Of a stretch of 64,000 bases of DNA, positions 1-12,619 are shown one piece after another. The notes under the pieces were generated by a model. That model did not search any database and had not been told where the DNA came from. It worked only from the letters and a program-made list of their open reading frames with translations. Positions within the stretch are counted from its first letter, which is position 1. The number at the start of each line of letters is the position of its first letter. This DNA comes from Agrostemma githago (taxonomy: Eukaryota; Streptophyta; Magnoliopsida; Caryophyllales; Caryophyllaceae), in the NCBI GenBank assembly GCA_958450325.1, contig OY288250.1, positions 49,428,898 through 49,492,897 on the forward strand. Direction: 5' to 3'. The position numbers and the translations under genes were made by a program.

Positions 1-190
1 GTCGCGGGGACTTTTCTTAAAAAGTCATGGGTATGTCTGTTTACAGACAATCCCCATCTTGAAATTGCGTGGGAGTTTGCCTTGGAGGCTATGGGTGTGT
101 CTGTTTACAGACACGTCCCATCTTAGAATTGCGCGGGAGCCTCCTTGGAAGCTGCGGATGTACCGCTTACTGATACATCTGATTCTTCAG
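1..190 (-). repeat. ~64-bp minisatellite near the 3' end of element A
   Basis: About three units, two of them containing the perfect 16-bp inverted repeat TGTCTGTTTACAGACA (starting near 34 and 98). The third unit is diverged. The same array occurs at 6217-6420, and in the other orientation at about 43500-43720 of the large element, so it marks this subfamily's 3' untranslated region. Confidence 0.75.
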
Positions 191-3100
191 TAAAAATGTT
201 GCTTGAATTTTCACTGAGACTTTGAGAATTCTTCGGAAGTCTTGGGATACCTGCCTGTTTTGCATGCAACATTCAGATAAAACATTGACTCACGCTGGGG
301 AAGAAAATGATTTTTTTATTATTGATTTTTGGAAAGAAAATGCTGAAAATTTTTGGAAACGCTGAAAATTTTTGAATTTTTTTGGAAATTAGAATGCTTG
401 GGATGACTTGATTCCCGATCAGATTCTGACACGGACTTCTAAAATCCTCTGGTTAGGCCTGTATGCCTAGATGAAGTGTGATAAAAATTCCTATTCCCGT
501 GGTGACTAGGAAAGGGATTTTCTCAAATGGCTAAGTTTTGCAAATTTTAAAATGAGAATTTGAAGAGAGACATGCCGACAGACTCGACTCTGGACGTGAC
601 CGGACGAGTTGGCAGACACGACTGGACTCTCTAAGGGTTGGACCGTGACTCGGTAGGGGATGGGCCACCTAAGATGACAAGACTCTTAAGTTGCGCTATT
701 CCGTAGCCTAGGCGAGTGGCAACATGGTCGAATCCTCAGAGTGAGATTGTTTCCGTACGACAGGGCTTTGTGGTAGCAATGCCGTAGACTGGTGTTCTTT
801 TGAATTTTTTTTTTGGTTGGCATGTTCCCATAGTAGGTATTGCTTTGAGTCCTGACAGATTCTTGCCTTCGACTGAGCCGAGTACTAGGACACACTATAG
901 AAAGGAGGCTAGTTTTTGATGAATGTCTTTGGATTATGTGAGTGGATGGAGAACTTCCGCCTAGGAGAAGCCCCCAGGACGACAAAGCTAGCTGCTGAGA
1001 ACATGACAGTGTCGTGACTGGAATGATGACGCTTTTTGAATTTGTGTCAATGTGGGTGGTTGTGCCTCTTTTGAAAGGCTGCCTACGTACGTATTCACGT
1101 GTTGTGAAATTAAACCAAGCCGTAGTTCAGTGTTGAAAAATGTATCATGGTGCCTAGTTTATTAGGGCTTTGTGTGTAACTAGCCATAGCAATGGTGTAG
1201 GCTAGGTGCATTCCCAATGATGTCTTGACCAAAGGGCTAGAATAGTTAGGATGTTGATCCTGTGACTGTGAGCATTTTCCGGGGTAGCTCCCAGAGGTGG
1301 TGTGAACTATTTGGGCATGTTCTATGCCGACCGCAAGTTGAATTCCCGTGTTTTGGGTTGGTAACTGGTTTAGATGTTTTTTGGAAATGTGGTGCTAGGA
1401 AGTGACTTTGATGATTCGAAATCTGGAGATCGATTTTGTGGAGCTAAGGCTTCGAGGGTAAGGTATTGTAATGTGGTAGGAAAGAGGGAAGTCGAGTTAT
1501 AACGACTCGAACTTCGATCGTGGTAGGTTTGATAATGCGGGATCTGATTTCCATGTCTGGCCCTAATGGTTAGGGGTATCCTATGGAGCTTGAATCCTCA
1601 AAAATCCGAGCTGTCTCTAGCCTAGGTCTCGGGAAGGTCTTGAGGGTTGTAATGTGGGAAGGCTAGATGTGGTGCTAGCTGACCAGCCTGACTGTTTCTC
1701 CCCTATTTGATGGTATGGGTTTTGATAATTTTGAATTGTTTGAATTGACCATTTTTATTACGGTCACGGGTATGATGGCCTGCTTTTTTGTTTTTGGCCT
1801 TTTGCTTCTTTTCTGAATTTTTGATTTCTTTTCGTCTAGTTTTCCTTTTATTTCTTGGACTTTTGATTTTTTCGTCCAGTTTTTTTTTTTTTTTTTTTTT
1901 TGTCAAACTAACACCTGAGGTAGGGATTGGTTGATCTTGTGGGATGGGTGTTTATTGTGGGAAATGGGCTTGCCTCCCGTCTTGAACCCAAACTAGGAGA
2001 CTACCTAGATTTGTCATAGGATTCGATACCGCTCCTACTAAGGGTGGCTATGTGCCTATCTATGTCAGACATGGAACAGGTAAAAGGAAAACACGGGTCT
2101 CGATTTCCTGCAGTCGTTATAGATGTGCCTATAATAGTCACGTGCATGTGCTCACAGTGTATGATGGTGTTCATCATGTTCTCGGAAACACATAAGGAAA
2201 GTATATATGGGAAATAGAATATTGAAAGATGACAGAATGCAAATGACTCTGGCTCTGATTTGGAAATGAGGATGTAGGGTATCCTAGACTCGGACTCGGA
2301 CTTAGACTCGAATCAGATCCGGACTCGGATGCTCGGTTGGTTGTTTTTTTTTTGGTAAGATCTTCGACAGGTGCCACGACTCGCCTAAACTCGACTTTGC
2401 GCAAATGCAAGAGAGGGAGTCAAATTAGACACGACCCGGGGTGACGGGAATGACTAAGACTCTTGGACTGGGATACTCGAACGTTGACCTAGACAAAGTA
2501 ACGACCGCGACTTGGACTCGAGATGCGGAAGGGTGAGTCCAAAAATGGGGGCGACCGTGTTTGACCGTGTCGCGTGCTCGGACCAACCGTGATGACCTAA
2601 CCCTAGGTGACTCGAGTGTTCGTAGCATAGGTTCGACTTGGAGAAGGCATCATAAGGACATCGGTGTAAAGTACCCCTTAAGGTGACCGTGGTTAACTGC
2701 TCAGGCGGAGGACAGCCTCCGAGTGAGACTAAAGACTCAGATGGCGTGACATCTAAGTGACTCAAAAGTGGGGTACGTGAGACACGTGTAAGACGTGACC
2801 CTTAGAGCACCCGTGACTGATCGCTCTGCTGAAGAATAGCCCCCGAGTGTGGAAAAAGCCTGACAAGGAAATGACCCGGAAAAGACACCTAGACGGGTGA
2901 CTCGTGGGGGGTGGGTTTTCCTTAGGATTTGGCAAAGTGGGCCTAGTCCCGTTCGAAGGAAGATCCATGTGAGTATCCCTAGGCTTTGGACTCGATTGTG
3001 TAAGTGGGATTCCCTTTGTAGGGGTTTGCCCTACGTAGGTGGGCCGTGCCTTGACAAATAAGGCGGACTGGGATGGGGTAGAAACCCGTGATATAAGATC

Positions 3101-3808
3101 GACGGAGTTTCGACGCTATGGACTCTTAACAACTTATGACAAAACCCGACACTGCTAAATACGGGAAGTCCTAAGAAGAAAGCTTTGAAAAGAGGATTTG
3201 GATTTGAAAACCGAACAAAGTCGGATAGGATGGCCCGATTCTGTTTTGAAGATCGAAAAAGGGTTCATCGGGCCGAGATTTCGAAATTTTGAAAGGGTTC
3301 GGACAGCATACCGGCTAGAAAATAGGCTATTTTGAGTCAAACATAAGTCCTAAATTCGGTAGCTTTCCGGGTTTTGAAAAATGGATGATTTTCGAAAAAG
3401 ATGCAAGTTTTTGAAAACGACGGTTTTTGAAAAGACAAGACATGGATCAAGTAGCACGTAGTCACGGAAACAGTATAATGACGCCATGTATGCTCTTAGT
3501 CTAAGTCTCGGTCGGTCGAATAGGGTCTATACCAACGACGATAGCTTTCTCGCAAATCAGGACGGTCTTCCTAAGCCGAGTTGGTCTTAGAACCTGCCGT
3601 AAAACCCATGCGAGTTCCGCCATCGAAGTCTTTAGTGGGTCCATTTAGGAACGCACCACGGTATAGTGGGACGTCGGTCACAAGTAACCGGCCCGGGAAA
3701 GATTGGGTTATGCATGAACCATTGAACTAAAACGTGTACATTACTATTCGAACGATTTCTTTTCGAGTCTCACCCTAGGGATGCCGATGGTAAGTGACTC
3801 ATCAGTTG

Positions 3809-3827
3809 ATCCCCAGCGGAGTCGCCA
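3809..3827 (-). other. Primer-binding site of element A
   Basis: Reverse complement reads TGGCGACTCCGCTGGGGAT, three bases (AAT on the plus strand) from the LTR edge. The same 19-mer follows the 5' LTRs at 22922, 33261 (minus) and 47382. It fits priming by tRNA-Arg, as reported for Ogre-type Tat elements; the tRNA identity is from memory of the family. Confidence 0.8.
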
Positions 3828-3830
3828 AAT

Positions 3831-6043
3831 TGTGGACATGACATAGGTCCACCCCGACGCGGCCACGCGCGGGTTTGGGGAGGCGAATGAATCTCCATAT
3901 GAGATGGTCCAATTGAAATTTAAATCGAAGTAGGAGTCGCCACCGAATTTTGTGGTTATTCGGAACCATTCGAGCCCACTCTATGTCGTAGTGGGCCGTA
4001 TACAAAATACGGCCCATTTCCAATGTCAGAGTTTATTGGGCTCGTCCCTTTGCATTACGATACCGATACCGACATTATCGGATATCGTGTATTGAATGAC
4101 TCTCGTTGCCAATGGATTCGGACATCCGGAAACCATGGTTCTGAGTAAGGGGTGAGGGTACGTGTTGGGAAGTTCACTAAGAACACCCAACCCCGCCCGC
4201 ACTTAGCGGCCTTTACTAAGATATCGTTCGTTTTTGGTGTACACGGGTTAGTTCGACGGTTGAATGATATGCAAACATTATTTTCCTAAGCATGTGAGAA
4301 AAATAAATAAGTGGGTTGCTAAGTCGTTTAATGCATATTAAACTAATAACGTCAAAGTTATTTTAGCATGTGAGGTTCGTTTTAGTCTAATAAAACAATA
4401 AAAACAAATAAATAGCTACAAAGACGAGAAAACGAGTTAGTAATGATGAATAAATCGAATAAAGACATAAATAAATAATATGCATGATTTTGAAAAAGAT
4501 TTATGACACGCGAAAAATACTTGTCGAAATCTGAAAATAACGATGCTGGAAAAATCGGAAAAAAAACGAAAAAAGGCCGCGGCTTACGGCAGCCCGCGCG
4601 ACTCGCCTGGGAGGGGCGCGACTCGCGCGGGTGGCTGTCTCGGATTCGATTTTCGAAAATTATTAATTTTGATAAATCGCGTAAAAATATGGATTAATTT
4701 ATACTCGATTTATATTTTCGATATTCGTTGTATTCGATATTCGATTATGAAATCGATATCGAATAGTCGGAATGATTTTAGAAAAGGTTTTGAAAAAAGT
4801 TTGTTTTGAACGAAAAGTAAAAAAAAAAAAAAAAAATTGAACGAAAAAGATGTTAATTCTCTCCGCGTTAAAATCGTTGTATTTTGTTTAAAAAAATGTA
4901 ACGATTTTTTTTAGCATCAACGAGATTTAATTAATTTAGTTCTTGTTAGATACGATATTCGATTAGAGAATCGATATCGTATCTTAAGAACGTTATATAA
5001 AAAAATAGTTTTTGTAGTATTGATTATTAGTAATAAATAAAAATATGTGACGAACGACCCATATTAATAATACGAAAGGACCGACGACCCGTAAAAAAAG
5101 TGACGGACGAAAAAAAGGAAAAAAGACGTGAGAGAGAGAGAGAAAGGAGAAGAATCGGGTTTGATTTACACCCTCAACCTACATGCTTTACTTTCTCGGT
5201 ATAGAGCTCGTCGAACAGTGGCTTAGGCACGGGGGCGTCGAGATGATGTGGGTGAGTTTAGGATGGTGCGATTTTATGTGTGTGAGATGGTGGGTTCGGC
5301 CGGATGTGTGGGTCGGTTTTATCGGGATTTCGAGGCTACTTCGGGATTACGTCGGGAATCGAGGATGTATGTATGTGTCTTCTGGTTTTTGTGAAATCGT
5401 GTTGCTTGTGTTGAATAGGAGGTCCTATTTATAGGAGTGGAGGTAACCTTGTTTGTGTGACAAGAAATACCGGTTTGGATAGGAAACACGAGAGTTCGAA
5501 AGGGAAAAAAAGTCTCGTTTCTTGGTGGGGAAGCCAAGTATCTCGGCTGTCATGAAGAGTTGGCCGAGTATTTTGGCTGTTTGGGATGTCTTGTCCGAGT
5601 ATTTGAAGCTCGGTCGGTGTCTGATTCGGTTTCCGGATAGAATTCCTACTTGAGATCGAATTCTATCCTTAAACGGATTTGTTTAATATTTATTGAAGCT
5701 GATTTTTTGTAAGATTGGAGTCTGAATCAGCCGTGTGAGGTGTCACGGCTGACTCACGTGTCTCGAGAATATTTTTGACCGGGTTTTTACTCGATCGTAA
5801 AAAGACGGTTTTACCCCTGTTGTCGGAATCGACCCAAATTAGTCTCATTTGACTCGAAACGACCCACTGGGCCTGAATTTGAGGTTGGTTTTGTAAGATA
5901 TGTACTCCGTAATAAGCCTAAACCAAATGTCCATGATTTCGAGCCCATATCCGAGTCATTAAAGCATGTTTGCGTCCTATCGTCATCGGGTGTTTGGCGG
6001 GACCTACTATAGACACTTGGCGGTCAAAATGTGGGTGTCTACA
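3831..6043 (-). mobile_element. LTR of element A (Tat/Retand-like subfamily I)
   Basis: A 2213-bp TG...CA-bounded LTR in minus orientation. Its reverse complement begins TGTAGACACCCACATTTTGA and it aligns along its length with the LTRs of the large element (20594-22918 and 43879-56706). The PBS lies on its left side and a PPT-like purine run on its right, so internal sequence flanks both sides. It serves as the 5' LTR of element A and would also be the 3' LTR of the fragment at 6044-6502. It contains a TATA box inside a palindrome (5423-5436), a GC-rich block (about 4577-4640), and a conserved block ending CCCTCAACCTACATGCTT near 5169-5186. Confidence 0.9.
5423..5436 (-). promoter_or_regulatory. 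LTR TATA box within a palindrome
   Basis: TCCTATTTATAGGA on the plus strand reads TCCTATAAATAGGA on the coding (minus) strand: 6-bp arms around the central TATAAATA. Identical copies lie at 21200-21213 and 44486-44499 in the other subfamily I LTRs. This is the likely retrotransposon promoter. Confidence 0.65.
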
Positions 6044-6502
6044 GAGCCCCCACTCTGACCGAGGCTTGGACAAGGCGAAAGTCAGAGTAGCTACCAGGCC
6101 AATCGAGGATTAAGACCTGGCAGACTTCCGATCGGGTCGTTTAGAGTCCATTAGACTTGCGTGAAGGGCTCGCAAGCCATAAGATAGAAATCATACCTGG
6201 ATAGATGTCAATAATGTCGCGGTGACTTTTCTTAAAAAGTCTTGAGTATGTCTGTTTACAGACAATCCCCATCTTGAAATTGCGTGGGAGTTTGCCTTGG
6301 AGGCTATGGGTGTGTCTGTTTACAGACACGTCCCATCTTAGAATTGCGCGGGAGCCTCCATTGGAAGCTGCGGATGTACCGCTTAATGATACATCCGATT
6401 CTTCAGTAAAAATGTTGCTTGAATTTTCACTAAGACTTTGAGAATTCTTCGGGAGTCTTGGGATACCTGCCTGTTTCGCATGCAACATTCAGATAAAACA
6501 TT
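6044..6502 (-). mobile_element. 3' internal fragment with PPT of a second subfamily I element
   Basis: Starts with the reverse complement of a polypurine tract (GAGCCCCCACTCTGACC, 6044-6060) and matches the 3' internal end of the large element (43400-43878). From 6217 it duplicates positions 1-290, including the 64-bp array. The match ends abruptly near 6502 inside CATTCAGATAAAACATT, where the chromovirus-type LTR begins. No coding sequence. Confidence 0.75.
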
Positions 6503-9500
6503 CAGATAAACGTTTTGCTTGCCGTTCCTTGAACCTTCTGCCTACCGTCCATCATCATCTTACGCATCCTCTATTTCGACCCCCCTGTCTTCCCTTCGTG
6601 TGTCCCTGTTTCAGCGATGGTAATCTCCTCCCCTTCTTCTTCATCTTTGTTGTTGTCATGCTGGTCGTCTTTTGTTCATTCATCCCCTTTTGTGCGTCGC
6701 GTCTTCTGTCGTTGTTATGACGATGCTACTGATGTTGCGTCCTTGTTGTTCAATCGGTGTTGAATCTAATTTTCTGCCGCCGATTCGTTTTCCGTTGCCA
6801 TTGTTAGGCGCTGATATTGCTGCTGTATTTTCTTCTGTTGTTGCTGCCCGTGTTGTTTGTTCTACCATCGTCTGACGCCGCGATCATTCCTGTTGCTCGT
6901 TCCTATTTATGTCCTTCTTTCCTTTTTTTTTCTCCTCCTGCCGTGTTGTTTCGTTACTGCTGGTCTGCTGCTGTCTGTTTCTTCTGGTTGTGCGCTGCTG
7001 TTACTTTTTCTGCTGGTTGTTTCGATCGTGATTCTGCCTCCGTTCGGTGTTGTTGCTGCTGATTTTTATTCCTTCCCTTTGTGCGTTTTTACGGTCGTAG
7101 TCCCGTTCCGTAGATGTCATTTCACTCTGCCTCGTTGCTGCTACTATTCCATTTCCTTGTTCTTCCTCTTATTTTTCATTCTTGTTAATCGGTAAATTCT
7201 TGCTTGTTCTTGTTCTTCTTTTCTTCTTCGCTGCTTCTCGCTGCTGCTTTGTTCGTTTCGGCTGGTTATTCGACTATCTTCCTGTTGTTACTGATGTTCA
7301 GGACCGCTGCTACTATCGTCTGGTTATTCTCGCGGTTCTTGCTTTCTTTTCCTGTTGTCGGTTTATACATGATGCTGATGCTTTGAGTTGTATCCCCTTC
7401 GTGCCTCTATTCTATTATTTCTTTTTCCGTTTTTGTGGTCGAGTTGTTCCATTCCATTTGTTAAACCTTCATTTCTATGTTGCTGTTATCGCGCTCATTC
7501 CCCTATCACGTTTTAGAACCTAATCCTCCTTATTTTCGATGTCGATTCCCTTCTCCTTTCTTACGTCGATCCTTTCCTCGTCCCTCGTTTAGTTAAAACT
7601 CCATTTGTTTTTCGTTCCGTTTAGTCTTAGTATTAGCCACTTGTTTCGTCCTAATCGTGGTTGATTCTCCTTTTGTTTATGTCGTACATTTTTTTCTCGA
7701 GCCTATTGGACCTTGAAGTTTTAATGGTGGACAAGTGTTCGAGACGACTTTGGATCGCATAGGTGTAGCTTGGACTATTGACGGGGCAATGCTTTGAAGT
7801 TATCTATTACTTAAGGTAACTTTAGAACGTTACTCGATTTTATATCGTATGATTGAGTAGTACTATGTAGTAAATATTTTAAATTCAGTTTTCTAATTTT
7901 AGCTATTTATTATTTGCAGATAGTAAATTTTTTTTTTAAATCGTATGCTTTATAAATATTTTACAACTTTCGATATCGTTTTATAAATCGTTAATAGTTT
8001 AATTATTTATGATCGTTTATAATATTTTGTTGGTTATCGTGACACTAGTAACTAAATAATGTCGATTTCATATTTTTGTCATATTCGTTAAATTCTAATT
8101 TTTAATTTTACCTCAAATCGTATTTTTATATCATAATCGAGATTTGTATACTTGTTGATAAATTAATTTTCGTTTTACGATTTATTCTAAATGAGAAAAT
8201 AGTCGATTTTGTTTTAAATAAATTTTTAGTCGAGACTATTTTCACTAATAATTTCCTATTTGTTTCCGATTGACTATTTTTATTAAAATCCGTATTATTT
8301 ATTAATAAAAACTATATGTTAAAAATAATTTGAAATCTTCGTAAATCTCATTTCATTTATAAAACTCGTTGACTTAATTAATTTTGATATCGTTTTTCTT
8401 AAAATGTCTCTTTTCTAAAATTTATAATTTTAACTCGATTTCCTAATCCTTTATAAAGTACTATACTTTGACTTATTATATTTTATTTATATTTGAGTAA
8501 CAAATTTAGAAATATATTAAAGTTACGATAACGACGATAATACTAAAGTGTTAATTTCGTTAGAAATGCTATTATTATACATTTCACTTATTTTTAATCA
8601 CTTGCGTATTTTATATAAAACCTTCTATTTTAAGTAAGTTTCTAAAATTAGTAAGTTTCTATTTGTAGAAAGTTTCCTTTTTTATATAAAATGTGTACCC
8701 ATTTTTATCTTCATATTATTTTACGATGATTATTTATTGAATAACGATAATGGCTTGTTTTGGATTTATGGAATAAAGAGAAGTGTGGGGTTAGAGTAAT
8801 ATAGTCTGGGATGTATGTTTTTGTCATCAACTGTAAGGCTGGTGTGTCTTTATGAGGCACATTGGTTGTTGAACTGAGCATGGTTTGCGTTCAGGAGAGT
8901 ATGCATTGTGCCCTTAAACTTAGATGTCGCATCGTGTAAGTCGCGTCGGTTTGAACTGGATATGGTTTGTATCCAAGAGAGGTGTATACTACTTAAACCA
9001 GGACCTCCCTGCATGTAGTCCTGTTATAGTTGAGTTGCCTAGTTAGAGAATGGATTCTGTTATGAGTTAAGTCTACAGTTCTCGAAGCTAGTTTCTAGTA
9101 TTATCCTAGTGAAAGTCTAGGCTTGTGCACACTGATCGAATTTCCGTAACGTCATTTTTGAATATCATTATTATCAATTGATTTTGACTTGCAGGTTGTC
9201 AAGTGCTTAAAGTTTCGTTGAAAACTTATTTTTATTGTATCGTTTTAATGTATTCCATTTTAAGTATTTTGATATAATAACACTATTATTTTTCCATATG
9301 ATATAATATGGCTGGGAGAACGACCGAGTTACTCCCTATTGACGTGGCTGTTATGTTTATAACATGACAGGTATTTGCTGCTGGGTTTTGGGTGTGAGCT
9401 AGCGAGTAGCGTGGATCCTACTCTTTCTCTATTCATGTAATTTACGGATTTGTGTAACCCGTTTGGAGAATTTTCTATTTAGCCCTTTTGTAAAAAGTGG

Positions 9501-9615
9501 CCTATGTATATTGACTGGCCGTTCTTTTATTAAAATATAGAACATCAGTTTGTTTTAATCCCAACTCTACAGTGTTTCTACCATTGTATTGCGTTAGATT
9601 TTCTAGGGGATTACA
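6503..9615 (+). mobile_element. 5'-truncated long LTR, probable chromovirus (Tekay/Del-like), copy 1
   Basis: Aligns with the complete solo LTR at 13244-17016 and with 58822-61454. It lacks the first ~0.9 kb and ends with TTCTAGGGGATTACA at 9615, the same 3' end as copy 2. The first kilobase is strongly pyrimidine-rich, so hydrophobic open frames there are compositional artefacts. The rest is AT-rich, followed by a more GC-rich tail (about 8765-9460). Possible splice signals are shared with the other copies: donors at 6620 and 7816, acceptor ending 9194. Chromovirus assignment rests only on the TGTAACACCCC/...TTACA ends and the tail near 9310-9420; no coding domain supports it. Confidence 0.65.
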
Positions 9616-12300
9616 AATTCTATATTATAAACAAGAGTAAAGATGTATTTTTTTAGTTTTAAAAAGAGTTGATGGTTTACTATAAATTTAAATAAATTAT
9701 CGCACATCGAAAAATTATAATAAGTTGATGAATCAATATATATTAAGAACTACGATTTTTAAGACTAATTTTTTTTAACATTATTTGTTTATGCGATGTG
9801 GGATAATTTAATTTTTTTTTTGTTTAAATCGTTAGTATTTGTTTCATAATTTAAATCATTATTAGAGTATAGATTTTATATTATTTGTTTCACATTGTAT
9901 GATGAATTTAGTACATATAACAGTTGTAAGATTATCCCACATCGACAATCTATAATATGGTTATGAAGTTCTATATTATAAATAAGAGTAATCATTCGTT
10001 CTTAGATATCTACAAAAAATCATTAGGTTTTAAATATCGATCAAGAAGAACTTTTAAATAACAGTAATTAATATGTATTTTTTTAGTCTTGAAAATAGCT
10101 CTTAAAACTATAAACTTAAATAATTATCCCACATCGAAAAAATTATGACGAGGTGATAGGAGACTAAAACTGAAATAAATTATTCTTGAAAAATTTTAAC
10201 AAGTTGATGAATTTTATATTATGATTAAAGAGTAATCATTCGTTCTTAAATATCAATAAAAAATCTTTTAATTCTTAAAAAGTTACTTAATAAGAGTACA
10301 AATTTAAGTAAAATAAATCTCACATCGAAAATTTATAATAAGGTGATGAAACTTTATATTATAAATAAGAGTAATAATGTACTTCTATATTAACCAAAAA
10401 TCTTTTGAGTATAAAAAAATAACTTAAAACTATAAAATTAAGTAAAATTATCTCACATTAGAAAAATTATAAAGTTTCATCAACTAAAAATGTTTTGAGT
10501 CTTAAAAAAATGTTAACACTATACATTATGTAAACAAATTATAATAAGGTGATGAAATTTTATACATTATAAATAAGACTATTAATAATTCGTCCATAGA
10601 CATCAACAAATAATCTTAACCAATAATTATCCCACATTGATAAATTATAATAAGGTGATGAATTTCTATTACGGAGTATATAAATAAGAATAATCACCTT
10701 CAATACAAATAATAGTAAAATTATCCCACATCAACAATTTATTAATAAGGTGATGAAATTCTATATTATAAATATGAGTAATCATTGGTTATCCACCAAA
10801 AATCTTTTGAGTCTTAAAGACCTCTTAAGATTATAAATCTTAAGTAATTATCCCACAAGTAAAATTATCCACATCGACAATTTATTAATAAGGTGATGAA
10901 ATTCTATATTATAAATATATGAGTAATCATTGATTATCCCCACCCAAAATCTTTTTAGTCTTAAAGAGCTCTTAAGATTATAAATCTTAAGTAATTATTC
11001 CACATCGAAAAGTTGTGATGAGGTTATGGAATTCTACATTATAAATAAGAGTAATCATTGTTTTTAAATATCGACCAAAAAAACTTTTGAGTCTTAAAAT
11101 GACTCTTAATAAGGCTACAAACATAAAATTATCCCACAACGAAAAAATTAAAATAAGATGATGATTCTATATTAAAATTTAAAATAAGATGATGATTCTA
11201 TATTTAAAAATAAGAGTAATCATGGGTTCTTTTGGTCTTAAAAAGAGTTCTTAAGACAAAAAATTATCCCACATCGAAAAATTATAAATAAGAAATTCTA
11301 TATTATAAATAAGAGAATCATTCACCATTAGATATCAACCAAAACTTTTTTGAGTCTTAAGACTGTAACCTCAAGTAAAATTATCCCACATCAAAAAATT
11401 ATGATGACTTGATGATATTTTATATTATAAATATGACTAATCATGAAATTTCTTATGATGAGGTGATAAAATTTTATATTTCGTATTATAAAGAAGATAA
11501 GATTAATCATTCGTTCTTAGATATTAATAAATAATCTTTTGCGTCTTAACACATGAGAACTTACGTAATATTATCGCAAATCGAAAAATTATAATAAAGT
11601 GATGAAATTCTATTATGTAAATAAGAGTAATCATTTGTCCAAAATTATACTCCAATAAGGTAATCGAACTCTATTATATAAATAAGAGTAATCGTTCGTC
11701 CTTAATAATTTCGATAGAAAAAAAAATCATTTTTAGTCTTAAAAAGAGCTCTTAGAACCATAAACTTAATTATGTAAAATTATAACACACTTTTTGAGTC
11801 TTAAAAAAAAGTTCTTTAAGACTATAAACTTGAGTAAAATCATTCAACATCGAAAATCTATGATGACTTGATTAAGTTTTATATTATAAATAAGAGTAAT
11901 CATTCGTCCATTAATATCATAAAATTATCCCACTTCGAAAAATTATATAATAGGGCGATGAAATTTCATTACATAATTAAAAGTAATCATTTGTCCTTAA
12001 ATCTCAACAAAAAAGTAAATAAAGAGTTTTTAAGACTATAAAATTAAGTAAAATTATTTCACATTGAAAGACTAATGTCATTGAAAGATTTTGTGTTTTT
12101 TAGTAGATGGTTTGTCCCACATTGAAAGAATAATGTCACTGTGTGAAGTAAGAAGTTGGACTAAATAGAAAATATTTACGATGGAAAGAAGGTAGAAAGA
12201 CATACGAAAATAGAATATGGAAGAAGATAGAAGAAAGGAAGAAATACTCCGTAGTATAATTGTACCACATTGAATGATTATCATGAGGGGGTGATCATAT
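9616..12300 (+). repeat. Array of degenerate units with plant snRNA-type upstream elements
   Basis: Roughly 15-17 irregular units of about 100-180 bp. Each has a version of ATCCCACATCG, then AATTATAATAAGGTGATGAA, then CTATATTATAAATAAGAG, then a stretch with TTGAGTCTTAAAAAGAGC. The first block matches the published plant snRNA upstream sequence element RTCCCACATCG (good copies at 9934-9944, 10126-10136, 11266-11276). At 9934 the TATAAATA (9977-9984) follows after 32 bp, close to the spacing known for Pol II snRNA genes; at 11266 the gap is 27 bp. No snRNA-like RNA body is recognisable. The function is unknown. Confidence 0.65.
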
Positions 12301-12619
12301 GATTATAAATTGAAGAGGTGATCCTATGATTATAAATTGAAGTCATTATTGATTCTTAGTGAAATTTGTTAGAAGAAAGTTTAAATTTGTGTTATTAAAT
12401 ATTGATTTGTCTTAATAATATATTAAATACGATGTATTAATTTGATAGAAAGTTATTCAAAGTATAAAGTTTGAAAAATGATGTTATTTAAGTAAAATAT
12501 CAATATACCTTTTTTTTTTTTTTTTATGATTTTCATATGAGATATTTTATTTCTATATAACTTTTTTTTACAATGTAATTAATCCAACTAACTCGTGCAG
12601 CGCACGGGCTTTAATCTAG
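12301..12619 (+). mobile_element. Helitron 3' end region
   Basis: Ends in CTAG (12616-12619) followed by T. A short perfect hairpin, CGTGC-AGC-GCACG at 12594-12606, lies 9 bp before it, matching the plant Helitron 3' terminus (hairpin then CTRR, inserted between A and T). I could not find the 5' TC end; the element may include part of the repeat array to the left. The rest is AT-rich non-coding sequence with a poly-T run near 12511-12525. Confidence 0.6.

Larger units (their letters stand above)
1..3830 (-). mobile_element. Internal region of a non-coding Tat/Retand-like LTR retrotransposon (element A)
   Basis: Read on the minus strand from the PBS at 3827 down to position 1. The part next to the PBS (about 3150-3830) matches, in reverse complement, the leader of the large plus-strand Tat element at 22920-23650. 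No gag, protease, RT or integrase homology occurs in any frame. The stretch at about 2280-2330 keeps the GAGTCN-type acidic repeat that codes for Ser-Glu repeats in the autonomous copy (37456-37515), so this looks like a deletion derivative. The window starts roughly 170 bp short of the expected PPT, judged from the duplicate at 6044-6502, so the other LTR lies off the left edge. Short open frames here are not conserved and are not genes. Confidence 0.75.

Noticed and set aside
6529..7523. Several overlapping plus-strand frames of 60-113 codons rich in Leu, Phe, Cys and Val
   Set aside because: They lie in the pyrimidine-rich block of the chromovirus-type LTR; composition alone opens all frames, and the matching frames in copies 2 and 3 (13761-15190, 59368-60664) do not conserve sequence.
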